A stretch of DNA of 64,000 nucleotides from Oscillospiraceae bacterium (GTDB lineage Bacteria; Bacillota; Clostridia; Oscillospirales; Acutalibacteraceae). Position numbers and translations under genes: made by a program. Position 1 is the first letter of the stretch; each line of letters opens with the position of its first letter. Under the pieces are notes generated by a model, which did not search any database, had not been told where the DNA came from, and saw nothing but the letters and a program-made list of their open reading frames with translations. This document shows positions 24,244 to 33,371 of the stretch, in pieces. Location: assembly GCA_015066175.1 (NCBI GenBank), contig SVOW01000010.1, forward strand, positions 1-64,000. The letters are read 5' to 3'.

Positions 24244-26328
24244 TTACTGTATTAAATCCTCATTCCGGATATCAGTTGTTTCTTCGTCAGGTGATTCAAC
24301 CTCGTTTTCATTTTCTTGTTCATCTTCCGGGTCGCTTTCTTTGTCTTCTTTGAAATAGTACGCAAAGATATCTCGTGCTACAGGAGCAACAGATGCACCT
24401 GAGCTTGCACCTTCAAGAGCAATACAAACTGCAATTTCAGGGTTATCGTAAGGTGCATAAGCAATAAGGAAACCGTTGTTGCAGATTTTTCTTGAACCGT
24501 TGATATCTTTCTCGACCTGAGAAGTACCTGTTTTGGCTGCCGCCTGAATCGGCAGGTCCTGAAAAGCTTCTTTACAGAAACCTATTGTTCCTACCCTGAG
24601 CATACCTTCGCGCACCAGATTTAGCGAATTAAGAGAAACGCCTGTATGCGCTGCCACAACAGGTGTATTTTCAAAAATTGTGGTTGAATAATCGTATGAT
24701 TTTATTGATTTTATAAGAGTACATTTATATCTCGTGCCGCCGTTTGCAATAGTAGCACAGTAATTTGCAAGCTGAATAGGTGTTGCTGTGTCACCTGCGT
24801 TACCGATTGCAGACTGCAGAGTAAAGCCGGGATACCATTCCTGACCTAAAGTCTGACGATATGCAGGACTGTCAAGTGTGCCTGTTGCTTCTTCAACTTC
24901 GATGCCTGTTTTCTGACCAAAGCCCAGTGTTTTTCTGTAATCGTTCATTGTGGAAATACCGAGTTTTTCACCAAGCTGATAGAAGAAAATATTGCATGAA
25001 TGGTGAATTGCCGACACAACGTTTGTGAAACCATGAGCACTTGTGCAACCGAGAGTAATATCTTTGTACGTATAAGTACTGTTGCAGAAAGTGCCGTCGT
25101 CAGGACCAATCAATCCTTCTTCAAGACCTGCAATTGAAATCGCAGGTTTCATTGTAGAACCGGGGGTATATGTGCTGAGAAAAGCTCTGTTCCACAATGG
25201 TGCTGCCGCATTCTGGACAAGTTTTTTATAATCTTCATTGTAATTTTCTACATCATAGCTGGGATATGTGGCTGCTGCAAGAACTTCACCTGTATCAACC
25301 TTGATTACAACTGCACTTCCTGCTGGCGGTGAGCCGTCGCCTTCCAATTCATAAAGGCAATTTCTGACTGCATCCTGAGTGATTTTCTGCAAAGGATAGT
25401 CAATTGTCAGAATAATATTATTACCCTGCTCCGGATTGAGAGTATATTCAACTCGTGTTGCACCTGAAGCATCGTTGTAATATGTTTTCAGTCCATTTTT
25501 ACCTTTAAGATAAGACTCCATTGAAAGTTCAATACCATTTTTACCAATGATATCTGTCATACCGTATGTGTCTTTATTTGCCTCGTATTCTTCAGCACTT
25601 ATAACACCTGTCATACCAATGATGTGGGGTGCAATAGTACCGTCAGTATATTCACGATATGTTGTGATTTCAATATCAACACCGGGTAAATCAGCGCTGT
25701 TTTCTTTTATAATAGACACAAGTTTATCTGATACATCATCAGCGAAGGTGTACGGATTTGCCTCGTTAAAAGTTTTAAGAAGCATCTCATAACAAACTGA
25801 TGCGATTTTGCATGCGTCCTGTTTTGAATAATCCTGCAGACTGTATCTCTCAATAAGTGCATCAAGACAGTTTTCTGCAGTAGCATAACTGTTGAGATTC
25901 AGCTTATCTCTGCTTTTCATCAATTCAATGTCTTCTTCTCTGTCTTCTTCAAAGGTAACATTGCCCGCTTCATCTACTTCAATGGGAAGGTTATCTATCC
26001 ATTCTTCGTCAGAAGCTTCAAAAAGGTTGATGAGTTTGAGTATAATTCTGTTTCGCTCTGTCTGTTTTTCATAAGTAGGGAATTTATTTGAAGCATCAAA
26101 AATAACAGCATTACCCTGTCTGTTTGTTACGAGAGGATAGCCGTTTCTGTCAAGAATTTCGCCTCTTGTTGATTTAACGGCAACAGAGTGTGATGAAACG
26201 TTTTTACCTGCGTTGACATAATCTTCTGCATGGATAATCTGAAAATATCCGAAACGCATAACAAAAACGAAGAAAATCAAAAGAAATATTCCGATAACTG
26301 TGTAATCTCTGCTATTGAGTTTTCGCAC
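24244..26328 (-). CDS. Penicillin-binding protein 2 type transpeptidase (elongasome)
   Basis: 694 residues. A class B PBP: short cytoplasmic start, membrane helix about 11-31, PBP dimer domain, then transpeptidase domain with STMK at 391-394, SCN at 444-446 and KTG at 599-601. It cross-links peptidoglycan with MreBCD during side-wall growth; the neighbouring mreBCD genes support MrdA/PbpA. The region 100-200 is a helical insert within the dimerisation part. The protein ends in a 35-residue acidic tail (KESDPEDEQENENE and on), probably outside the membrane and of unknown use. ATG at 26328 follows GGGAGGTG. It lies 51 bases after mreD. Confidence 0.93.
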   Translation of the reverse strand: MRKLNSRDYTVIGIFLLIFFVFVMRFGYFQIIHAEDYVNAGKNVSSHSVAVKSTRGEILDRNGYPLVTNRQGNAVIFDASNKFPTYEKQTERNRIILKLINLFEASDEEWIDNLPIEVDEAGNVTFEEDREEDIELMKSRDKLNLNSYATAENCLDALIERYSLQDYSKQDACKIASVCYEMLLKTFNEANPYTFADDVSDKLVSIIKENSADLPGVDIEITTYREYTDGTIAPHIIGMTGVISAEEYEANKDTYGMTDIIGKNGIELSMESYLKGKNGLKTYYNDASGATRVEYTLNPEQGNNIILTIDYPLQKITQDAVRNCLYELEGDGSPPAGSAVVIKVDTGEVLAAATYPSYDVENYNEDYKKLVQNAAAPLWNRAFLSTYTPGSTMKPAISIAGLEEGLIGPDDGTFCNSTYTYKDITLGCTSAHGFTNVVSAIHHSCNIFFYQLGEKLGISTMNDYRKTLGFGQKTGIEVEEATGTLDSPAYRQTLGQEWYPGFTLQSAIGNAGDTATPIQLANYCATIANGGTRYKCTLIKSIKSYDYSTTIFENTPVVAAHTGVSLNSLNLVREGMLRVGTIGFCKEAFQDLPIQAAAKTGTSQVEKDINGSRKICNNGFLIAYAPYDNPEIAVCIALEGASSGASVAPVARDIFAYYFKEDKESDPEDEQENENEVESPDEETTDIRNEDLIQ

Positions 26329-26379
26329 TCTGAGGCACCTCCCTTTCTGAAAAATAAATCAACAAAATCCCGGATAATA

Positions 26380-26892
26380 TTATACTTTGAACACTCTTTC
26401 TATAGGTCTGATAATGAAATAAATCACAATCCCCACAAGCATCGTATAAATGCATGATAACAGATAAAATCTGAAATATGACACAACAGCGCCTTCCGGA
26501 TTTGGAATAAGCACATATAAAATCCAGTACAGCGTGTTATGAACAAACACGGTTGTGAAAGTGAAAATCATTGAGCTGAACAAAGTATTGCGAATTCTTC
26601 TTCTGACAAGAACAGAAATAAAGAAAGCAAAAATACAAAAAATTATTGCGTGAAAATAGTGACCCCTTACACTTACAAAATCCCACAACATACCTGCACC
26701 AAGTCCGAAAAACATACTTACAAGTTCGCTTTCAAACATTGCGATGCAGACAACCACAGGAATAAGAAGCATTGCATTTGCCGAAGACATTTTCGGAAAT
26801 GCGCCGGGAGTATTCTGAAGAAGTGCAGCAAGAACAATGATAAATCCAAGAACAAATCTCTTGATATAAATAGGTAAATTTTCTTTTATCAT
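26380..26892 (-). CDS. mreD: Rod shape-determining protein MreD
   Basis: 170 residues. A small membrane protein with five or six hydrophobic helices; works with MreB, MreC and PBP2 in cell elongation. The pattern of an FVLGFIIVLAALLQNT first helix, a G-x-G-AGMLWD motif and a C-terminal YFIIRPIERV is typical. The start is ATG at 26892; upstream AAAGGTGG supports it. It lies 31 bases downstream of mreC, in the standard order. Confidence 0.9.
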   Translation of the reverse strand: MIKENLPIYIKRFVLGFIIVLAALLQNTPGAFPKMSSANAMLLIPVVVCIAMFESELVSMFFGLGAGMLWDFVSVRGHYFHAIIFCIFAFFISVLVRRRIRNTLFSSMIFTFTTVFVHNTLYWILYVLIPNPEGAVVSYFRFYLLSCIYTMLVGIVIYFIIRPIERVFKV

Positions 26893-26923
26893 TATTCTTC
26901 ACCACCTTTGAAAACAAAATTAA

Positions 26924-27778
26924 TTAATCAGTTGTCGTAACTCCCTGTCCGTCAAAGTCTTTTATTACAAAAACTTCCTGCAAATCGGCAATTTTAACGC
27001 CGGGTTTTATAACTGCGTAAACAGACACTGTCTGTGTGTCATTAAGAACTTCATCAACTGTGCCGATGATTAAATCTTTAGGATAAATGCCGCCGATACC
27101 TGATGTGCAGATAACAGAACCGCTTGTGATTGAAGTTGTGTTTTTAAGTCCGGGCATCATGCATTTTTCTTCTGCTGATAAAGTATTGTTTGTTGTAACA
27201 TATCCGTACTCACGGCTCTGGATATCATACGCACCTGCGTTGAGTTCAGGGTCGAGAATTGTTTTGACAACAGCTGTGTTTGCTTTGACGCTTGAAACAA
27301 CACCGACTAAATGTTTACCGTAAATTACGGGGTCATTGACTTCTATGCCTGAATTTGAACCTTTTGAAATAACAAAAGAATAATACATGTCAGCCGAATC
27401 ACGTGCAATGATTGAAGCATCTTCAAGCTCGTAGTCAGGATTTTCTTCTTTTACATCAAGGAACTCTTCATAAACGGCAATTTTCTGTTTTGCCTGCTCA
27501 AATTCAACCAGCTGCACCTGATATTTTTCAACTTCCGATTCAAGCTCTTTGATTCTTTCTGAATACGTGGCAGATGAACGGAAATTAATTGCGAATGAAT
27601 TAGTTATTTCTGCTACATATGAAGAAAACTTCTCTATAGGAGAGAAAGCTGCACTTAAAACAGATGCAATCGGAGAAGTTCCGTTATGGGAAAGTGAAGC
27701 AAAAACAGTGCCGAGCATGAGTGCTGCTACCACACAAGCCAAAATTTTAAATTTTTTACCTTTAAAAATTTCTCCCAT
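26924..27778 (-). CDS. mreC: Rod shape-determining protein MreC
   Basis: 284 residues. A bitopic protein: membrane helix about 11-28, extracellular coiled coil about 75-110 (ERIKELESEVEKYQVQLVEFEQ), then the two-barrel MreC core with AGAYDIQSREYGYVT and SGIGGIYPKDLIIGTV. MreC links the cytoplasmic MreB filament to PBP2 outside. ATG at 27778. It is 20 bases after mreB. Length is normal for Gram-positive MreC. Confidence 0.95.
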   Translation of the reverse strand: MGEIFKGKKFKILACVVAALMLGTVFASLSHNGTSPIASVLSAAFSPIEKFSSYVAEITNSFAINFRSSATYSERIKELESEVEKYQVQLVEFEQAKQKIAVYEEFLDVKEENPDYELEDASIIARDSADMYYSFVISKGSNSGIEVNDPVIYGKHLVGVVSSVKANTAVVKTILDPELNAGAYDIQSREYGYVTTNNTLSAEEKCMMPGLKNTTSITSGSVICTSGIGGIYPKDLIIGTVDEVLNDTQTVSVYAVIKPGVKIADLQEVFVIKDFDGQGVTTTD

Positions 27779-27798
27779 TTTCAGGATTCCTTTCGGAT

Positions 27799-28791
27799 TT
27801 ATTTAAGTGTATTTGACTCAAGACTGATACCTGTGCCGTTTACAACACAGTCAAGGGGATTGTCTGCAATGTGAACAGGCATTTTTGTTTCGATTGCAAT
27901 AAGCTTATCAAGTCCGCGAAGAAGCGCTCCGCCACCTGTGAGCATAATTCCGCTGTCGATAATGTCTGAAGCAAGTTCAGGAGGAGTTTTTTCAAGAGTT
28001 GAACGTATTGCTTCAACAATAAGGCTTACTGAATCTGCAAGAGCTTCACGGATTTCGTCTGCTGAAACTTCAATAAGTTTGGGAAGACCATCTATCTGGC
28101 TTCTACCTTTTACTGTCATTGTGCCTTCATTTTCAAAGGGATATGCAGAACCGATATTGATTTTTATTTCTTCAGCAGTTCTTTCACCGATGAGAACATT
28201 ATATTTTTTTCTGATGTGAGCAATAATTGCTTCGTCAAGTTTATCACCTGCACATCTTGCTGAACGTGATGTCACAATATCACCCAGTGAAATAACAGCA
28301 ACTTCTGCAGTACCGCCGCCGATATCAACAATAAGGCTGCCTCTTGCTTCTCTTACGGGAAGACCTGCACCGATCGCCGCTGCCATAGGCTCTTCAATAA
28401 GGCTTACATATTTTGCACCTGCACTTCTGGCAGCATCGTGAACAGCACGTCTTTCAACGCTTGTAACGCCTGAGGGAATGCAGATTCTTACTTTAGCACG
28501 TGAGAAAGGAGAACCGCTGATTGCACGGCGGATAAATTCCTTAAGCATGTCTGAAGTGATATCAAAGTCTGCAATAACACCATCTTTAAGAGGACGCACC
28601 GCAACAATTGAACCGGGAGTTCTGCCTATCATTTCTTTTGCTTCAGTTCCTACGGCAACAACTTTAGGCGGGTTTGAACGTTCGTCTACTGCAACAACAG
28701 ACGGCTCTCTTATTACAATACCCTTCCCTTTCACAAAAACAAGTGTGTTCGCTGTGCCGAGATCTATACCTACTTCTTGTGTAAATAACAT
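27799..28791 (-). CDS. mreB: Rod shape-determining actin homologue MreB
   Basis: 330 residues from the ATG at 28791, which has AAAGGAG at the right distance; an in-frame extension to 28818 has no such site. Actin-fold motifs: [13 protein letters not shown] (phosphate 1), [17 protein letters not shown] (phosphate 2), and [17 protein letters not shown] (adenosine). MreB filaments direct side-wall synthesis. It is the first gene of the 11-gene operon running to leuS and has a promoter at 28890-28918. Confidence 0.97.
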   Translation of the reverse strand: MLFTQEVGIDLGTANTLVFVKGKGIVIREPSVVAVDERSNPPKVVAVGTEAKEMIGRTPGSIVAVRPLKDGVIADFDITSDMLKEFIRRAISGSPFSRAKVRICIPSGVTSVERRAVHDAARSAGAKYVSLIEEPMAAAIGAGLPVREARGSLIVDIGGGTAEVAVISLGDIVTSRSARCAGDKLDEAIIAHIRKKYNVLIGERTAEEIKINIGSAYPFENEGTMTVKGRSQIDGLPKLIEVSADEIREALADSVSLIVEAIRSTLEKTPPELASDIIDSGIMLTGGGALLRGLDKLIAIETKMPVHIADNPLDCVVNGTGISLESNTLK

Positions 28792-28889
28792 TTTTATTCT
28801 CCTTTTCTGGGATATCATAAATTACATAATTATCTGAAAAATCTTTACCTTAAATCTGTTTTAAATCAGATACGGGTACTCATCAAAAT

Positions 28890-28918
28890 ATTATATCACA
28901 CCTTGCAGAAATTTTAAA
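28890..28918 (-). promoter_or_regulatory. Probable promoter of the mreB-to-leuS operon
   Basis: TTTAAA (28918-28913), 17 bases, TATAAT (28895-28890) on the minus strand. The 300 or so bases between mreB and glnA hold this promoter and that of glnA; an ATCTG/CAGAT small hairpin also lies in the mreB leader. Confidence 0.55.
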
Positions 28919-29015
28919 GTGTTTATATTACAAAATTTCTGTTATTTTTGCGAATTATATGTAATAGTCACTAATATTAATATAATAATGCCATTATTCC
29001 GTGCACTTTTATTCA

Positions 29016-29043
29016 TTGACAAAATCAACTCGTATGGTATAAT
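29016..29043 (+). promoter_or_regulatory. glnA promoter
   Basis: Perfect TTGACA (29016-29021) and perfect TATAAT (29038-29043) with a 16-base spacer; no TnrA/GlnR-type palindrome was recognised around it. Confidence 0.8.
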
Positions 29044-29092
29044 TAATAAGTAATTTTTTTACTTGTTTTCAAGGTGAAAGGAGAACCCGTTT

Positions 29093-30412
29093 ATGGGAAA
29101 CACAAAAGAGGATATACTCCGCATAGCAGAAGAAAAAAAGGTTGAGTTTGTCCGCCTGCAATTCACTGACGTTTTCGGCACTCCGAAAAACGTTGCAATA
29201 ACAGTCAAACAGCTCGGAAAAGCACTCGATGGAGAATGTATGTTTGACGGCTCATCAATTGAAGGCTTCGTGCGAATTGATGAATCTGACATGTACCTGA
29301 AACCGGACCTTGATTCATTTGCTGTTTTCCCGTGGCGTCCTGAAACTGCACGTATGATGTGCGATGTTTATTCAACAGACGGCACACCTTTTATGGGTGA
29401 CCCGAGAAATATTCTCAAAAAAGTAATCAGAGAAGCAGAAGAAATGGGATATAGTTTCAACGTGGGTCCCGAATGTGAATTTTTCCTTTTTAAACGCGAT
29501 GAAAACGGAAACCCCACAACTCAGACTGCTGACAAAGCAGGTTACTTTGACCTTGGTACAATTGACCTTGGTGAAAACTGCAGACGTGATATGTGCATTG
29601 CACTTGAAAAAATCGGTTTTGAAATTGAAGCTTCTCACCACGAATGTGCTGATGGTCAGCATGAGATCGGCTTCCGCTTCGGCGAAGTGCTTCATGTGGC
29701 AGACGACGTTGTAACATTCAAATATGTTGTTAAAACAATTGCTGAACGCCACGGACTTCACGCTACATTTATGCCCAAACCTGTTTTTGGCATCTGCGGA
29801 AGCGGTATGCATACAAATATGTCACTTTTCAAAAACGGTCAGAACGCTTTCTACGACCCCGAAGATGAATTAGGTTTAAGTCAGGATGCATATTCTTTCA
29901 TTGCAGGCGTTATGGAACATATCAAGGGTATAACATCTTTTGCAAACCCCCTTGTAAACTCATACAAACGTCTTGTACCCGGCTATGAAGCTCCTGTTTA
30001 TATCTCATGGAGCGTTAGTAACAGAAGTAGTCTTTTGCGTATTCCCTCTGCAAGAGGCAAGGCAACACGTGTTGAACTGAGAAGTCCTGACCCTTCCTGC
30101 AACCCATATCTTGAAATGGCTCTCTGCCTTGCAGCAGGTCTTGACGGAATCAAAAGAGGTCTTAAACCTGTTGCTCCCACATACGCTAACCTTTATGATA
30201 TGACAGAAGAAGAATTGAAGGCAAACAACATTGAAATGCTTCCCAAATCACTTGAAGAAGCAATTGAAGAAAGCATTAAAGACCCATTCATCAAAGAAAC
30301 TGTAGGCGGCCATATATTTGAAAAATATATCGAAGGTAAAAAAGCAGAATGGCACGCATACAGCACAGCGGTTTCTCAGTGGGAAATTGACAGATATCTC
30401 ATAAAATATTAA
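29093..30412 (+). CDS. glnA: Glutamine synthetase, type I
   Basis: 439 residues, the length of short GSI-alpha enzymes of Firmicutes. Joins ammonia and glutamate with ATP. ATG at 29093 after AAAGGAG. Signatures: FDGSSIEGFVRIDESDMYLKPD near 44-65, GPECEFFLF (metal-binding Glu), ADGQHEIGFRFGE, KPVFGICGSGMHTNMSLF (ATP), NSYKRLVPGYEAPVY (glutamate binding) and RVELRSPDPSCNPYLEMAL. The Tyr adenylylation stretch of GSI-beta is absent, so control is by feedback or by binding proteins. Single gene with its own promoter and terminator. Confidence 0.97.
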   Translation: MGNTKEDILRIAEEKKVEFVRLQFTDVFGTPKNVAITVKQLGKALDGECMFDGSSIEGFVRIDESDMYLKPDLDSFAVFPWRPETARMMCDVYSTDGTPFMGDPRNILKKVIREAEEMGYSFNVGPECEFFLFKRDENGNPTTQTADKAGYFDLGTIDLGENCRRDMCIALEKIGFEIEASHHECADGQHEIGFRFGEVLHVADDVVTFKYVVKTIAERHGLHATFMPKPVFGICGSGMHTNMSLFKNGQNAFYDPEDELGLSQDAYSFIAGVMEHIKGITSFANPLVNSYKRLVPGYEAPVYISWSVSNRSSLLRIPSARGKATRVELRSPDPSCNPYLEMALCLAAGLDGIKRGLKPVAPTYANLYDMTEEELKANNIEMLPKSLEEAIEESIKDPFIKETVGGHIFEKYIEGKKAEWHAYSTAVSQWEIDRYLIKY

Positions 30413-30419
30413 AAACCAC

Positions 30420-30440
30420 GGGCAGCTTTTTCGGCTGCCC
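30420..30440 (+). terminator. Terminator after glnA
   Basis: GGGCAGC paired with GCTGCCC around a 7-base loop, followed by only TTT. It lies 8 bases after the stop. Confidence 0.65.
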
Positions 30441-30465
30441 TTTGCTTACAATAAGAGGTGAAAAA

Positions 30466-32190
30466 ATGAAAAATTCAATGAAAAATATTTTAATGGTACT
30501 TTGCTTTGTTATTGCCATATGTGCTGTGGCTTTTGCATCAATGAGTTTTATTGAGCAAAGAGCAGACCTTGCCGAAATCGAGACTCAGGCCGGTGATGCA
30601 GACACTCCGCTTACTGAAAATCAGAAGCCTCAGAGTGACAATACTGTCACACCTGAACCCGAATATACTTTTGAACCTTATTGCACAGAGTCAACAGATC
30701 CTGAAAAATTTGGTCTGAAAACAGAAATATATTCAGGTACTGTTAAAATTGACCACTATCTGCAGAATCAGTTTGACTTGGGCTTTACCAATGCTTATTC
30801 ATCTGCGGAGGGAATTGTAACTTTCAAGGGAAATAACTTCCGTGATGGTGCAGTTTACGGCACAACATCACTTGAACAGAAAAGTTTTTCTCACGATTAT
30901 TGGCGTGTTCAGACCGGTTCGATGGCAAGCGGTTCAGGCTATGCTCCCTGGACAGGCAGCGGTTGGACAGGCCAGCCCCTTATTGTAAAATGGGATGAAA
31001 CAACAAAAAACAACATGAACATCTATCCCGAAAAGAAAGAGAAAGCTGACCTGACTGAAGTAATCTACGCTACAATGGGCGGCACAATATATTTCCTTGA
31101 CCTTGAAGACGGCTCTTACACACGTGACCCCATGGACCTCGGTTTTGTTTTCAAAGGTGCAGGTGCACTTGACCCCAGAGGTTACCCGATTATGTATGTA
31201 GGCGGCGGTGACTACACTCCCGGCGGTACTCCTCCCAAAATGTTCATTATAAGCCTTATAGATTGCACAATTCTTAAAGAATACAGCGGTAGTGAATCCA
31301 TTGCTCACAGAACGTGGTGTGCTTTTGACTCATCTGCCCTTGTGTGTGCTGCAACAGATACTCTTATTTATCCATGTGAAAACGGACTTATATATACAAT
31401 TCATCTCAATTCCTCTTACGATGCTGCAAACGGAACTGTTTCCGTCAACCCTGATGAACCGATAAAACTCAAAGTCACAACAGACAGAAGCAACTCTGTA
31501 AACTACTGGTATGGTTTTGAAACCAGCCCCGTTATTTACGGACAGTATATGTATATTGCAGACAACGGCGGTTATTTATACTGCATTGATATGACAAATC
31601 TGAGTGTTATTTGGATGCAGGATGTGGTTGACGACACAAACTGCTCACCTGTTCTCGACATTGAAAACGGCAAACCGTATATTTATATTTCAACTTCTCT
31701 TCACTGGACAACTTCTGCAGGCAGAGGCGATATTCCTGTTTTCAAAATCGACGCAGAAACAGGTGAGATAGTATGGCAGAAAGAATATAACTGCACAACC
31801 GTTGAAGGTACATCAGGGGGCGTGCAGGGAACAATTGCACTTGGCAAAAATGATTGTTCACACCTTATTTTCGTTCCCCTTGCTCACTATCCTAACGTAA
31901 ACCAGGGCGGTATTGCAGCCATTGACAAAACAACAGGTGAAGAAGTGTGGTATTACACAGGCAATATGTATACCTGGTCTTCACCATGTGTTGTGACCGG
32001 AAAAGACGGCAACAGCGTTATCATAAACGGTGACACAGCAGGAGACATTGTGATGCTTGATGCAAAAACAGGCGAACTTCTCGACAAAATCTGCCCCGGC
32101 GGACTTATAGAAGCTTCACCTGTAGTTTATAATGACAAACTTGTTTTTGGTCTGCGAAGCAGCAGCATTGTAGGAATAGATTTGTTATGA
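30466..32190 (+). CDS. Secreted PQQ-like beta-propeller repeat protein
   Basis: 574 residues from the ATG at 30466, which has AAGAGGTG before it. An N-terminal membrane helix or uncleaved signal (about 8-28, ILMVLCFVIAICAVAFASM) leads to a Thr/Pro/Glu-rich linker and then about 480 residues with beta-propeller blades of the PQQ/WD40-like type: YFLDLEDGS, LIYTIHLNSS, GYLYCIDMTNLSVIWMQDV, PVFKIDAETGEIVWQKEY, GIAAIDKTTGEEVWYYTG and IVMLDAKTGELLDKI. Such D-x-x-T-G-E-x-x-W blades need not bind PQQ. Enzyme residues are not evident; it could be a scaffold on the cell surface. Its stop overlaps the hemW ATG (ATGA), so the two are coupled, though no functional link is obvious. Confidence 0.82.
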   Translation: MKNSMKNILMVLCFVIAICAVAFASMSFIEQRADLAEIETQAGDADTPLTENQKPQSDNTVTPEPEYTFEPYCTESTDPEKFGLKTEIYSGTVKIDHYLQNQFDLGFTNAYSSAEGIVTFKGNNFRDGAVYGTTSLEQKSFSHDYWRVQTGSMASGSGYAPWTGSGWTGQPLIVKWDETTKNNMNIYPEKKEKADLTEVIYATMGGTIYFLDLEDGSYTRDPMDLGFVFKGAGALDPRGYPIMYVGGGDYTPGGTPPKMFIISLIDCTILKEYSGSESIAHRTWCAFDSSALVCAATDTLIYPCENGLIYTIHLNSSYDAANGTVSVNPDEPIKLKVTTDRSNSVNYWYGFETSPVIYGQYMYIADNGGYLYCIDMTNLSVIWMQDVVDDTNCSPVLDIENGKPYIYISTSLHWTTSAGRGDIPVFKIDAETGEIVWQKEYNCTTVEGTSGGVQGTIALGKNDCSHLIFVPLAHYPNVNQGGIAAIDKTTGEEVWYYTGNMYTWSSPCVVTGKDGNSVIINGDTAGDIVMLDAKTGELLDKICPGGLIEASPVVYNDKLVFGLRSSSIVGIDLL

Positions 32191-33278
32191 TAAAAAAAGG
32201 GATTTATATTCACATACCTTTCTGTGCTACAAAATGCCCTTACTGTGATTTTTTTTCTATGAGGGGTAACGAAGAAAAAAAGGATTCATACCTTGATGCT
32301 CTCAACAAAGAAATCGAAACTGCAGAAAACATTGTTGCTGATACAATTTATTTGGGTGGCGGAACGCCATCCGTTTTTGGCAAAGAAAGGTTGAAAAAGC
32401 TTATCATAAAAGCTAAAGAAAAATTTCATTTCACTGACGGAGAAATAACTGTTGAAGTCAATCCGTCAAGCTGTGATGAAGATTTGATAAAAGTTCTCAC
32501 TTCTGTGGGTGTAAACAGAATTTCAATGGGACTACAATCTGCAGTTGATGATGAAAGAAAATTTTTAGGCAGACATTCTTCATGCGAAAAAATCAGAAGT
32601 GATATTAAACTCTGCAAAAAATACGGCATTGAAAACATTTCACTTGATGTTATGTTAGGTGTTCCGCAACAAACTTATGAAAGCCTTGAAAAAACCCTTT
32701 CATTCGTTGTCGACTGCGATGTTAAGCACGTAAGCACATACATCCTGAAAATAGAAGAAAACACTCTGTTTCACAGACGTCAGAATGAGTTACCCTTACC
32801 TGATGAAGACACTGTGTGTGATATGTATGAAGCAGTAGGAAATTATCTTGAAAAATCAGGTTTTCACCAATACGAAATTTCCAATTTTTCAAAGCCCGGT
32901 TACGAAAGCAAACACAACTTAAAATACTGGAATTGCGAAGAATATTTAGGGCTCGGCCCTGCTGCACATTCTTTTTTAAACGGCAAAAGATTTTATCACA
33001 CAAGAAACTTTGATGATTATCTGAAAAAACCTTCCTCATACATTTCTGACGGAGACGGCGGAAATTTTGAAGAATTTGCAATGCTGAAATTAAGGCTTAC
33101 AGAAGGTATATCACGAAAAGAAGTTTCCGAAAAATTCTACGAAGAGAACTTTGAAAATCTCCTGAAAAAATCTCAGAAATTTGTTGATATAAAACTGATG
33201 AAATCTGACGAAAATTCTTTACATTTCACAAAAAAGGGATTTCTCCTTTCCAACACAATTTTATCTGAAATAATCTAA
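32187..33278 (+). CDS. hemW: HemW-type radical SAM protein
   Basis: 363 residues. The N-terminus has the radical SAM cluster motif C13-x3-C17-x2-C20 in IPFCATKCPYCDFFS. HemW inserts or carries haem and is often mislabelled oxygen-independent coproporphyrinogen oxidase. The family features TIYLGGGTPSVF, VEVNPSS, GVNRISMGLQSA, ISLDVMLGVPQQ and YEISNFSKPGYESKHNLKYWN are present, and the length is that of HemW rather than HemN (about 450). Translation starts inside the previous stop codon (ATGA at 32187). A clear terminator follows. Confidence 0.93.
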   Translation: MIKKGIYIHIPFCATKCPYCDFFSMRGNEEKKDSYLDALNKEIETAENIVADTIYLGGGTPSVFGKERLKKLIIKAKEKFHFTDGEITVEVNPSSCDEDLIKVLTSVGVNRISMGLQSAVDDERKFLGRHSSCEKIRSDIKLCKKYGIENISLDVMLGVPQQTYESLEKTLSFVVDCDVKHVSTYILKIEENTLFHRRQNELPLPDEDTVCDMYEAVGNYLEKSGFHQYEISNFSKPGYESKHNLKYWNCEEYLGLGPAAHSFLNGKRFYHTRNFDDYLKKPSSYISDGDGGNFEEFAMLKLRLTEGISRKEVSEKFYEENFENLLKKSQKFVDIKLMKSDENSLHFTKKGFLLSNTILSEII

Positions 33279-33286
33279 TTAAAAAG

Positions 33287-33311
33287 TCACCATCAAATAT
33301 GGTGATTTTTT
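33287..33311 (+). terminator. Terminator after hemW
   Basis: A 7-base stem (TCACCAT with ATGGTGA), 5-base loop, six T, with A run on the other side. Confidence 0.88.
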
Positions 33312-33313
33312 AT

Positions 33314-33342
33314 TTGACTTTATAGCTTTGTTGTATTAAAAT
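33314..33342 (+). promoter_or_regulatory. Promoter for the 849-residue unknown protein
   Basis: TTGACT (33314-33319), 17-base spacer and TAAAAT (33337-33342), directly after the hemW terminator. Confidence 0.75.
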
Positions 33343-33371
33343 ATCTTCATAAAACAGAAAGAGGTGTTTTT

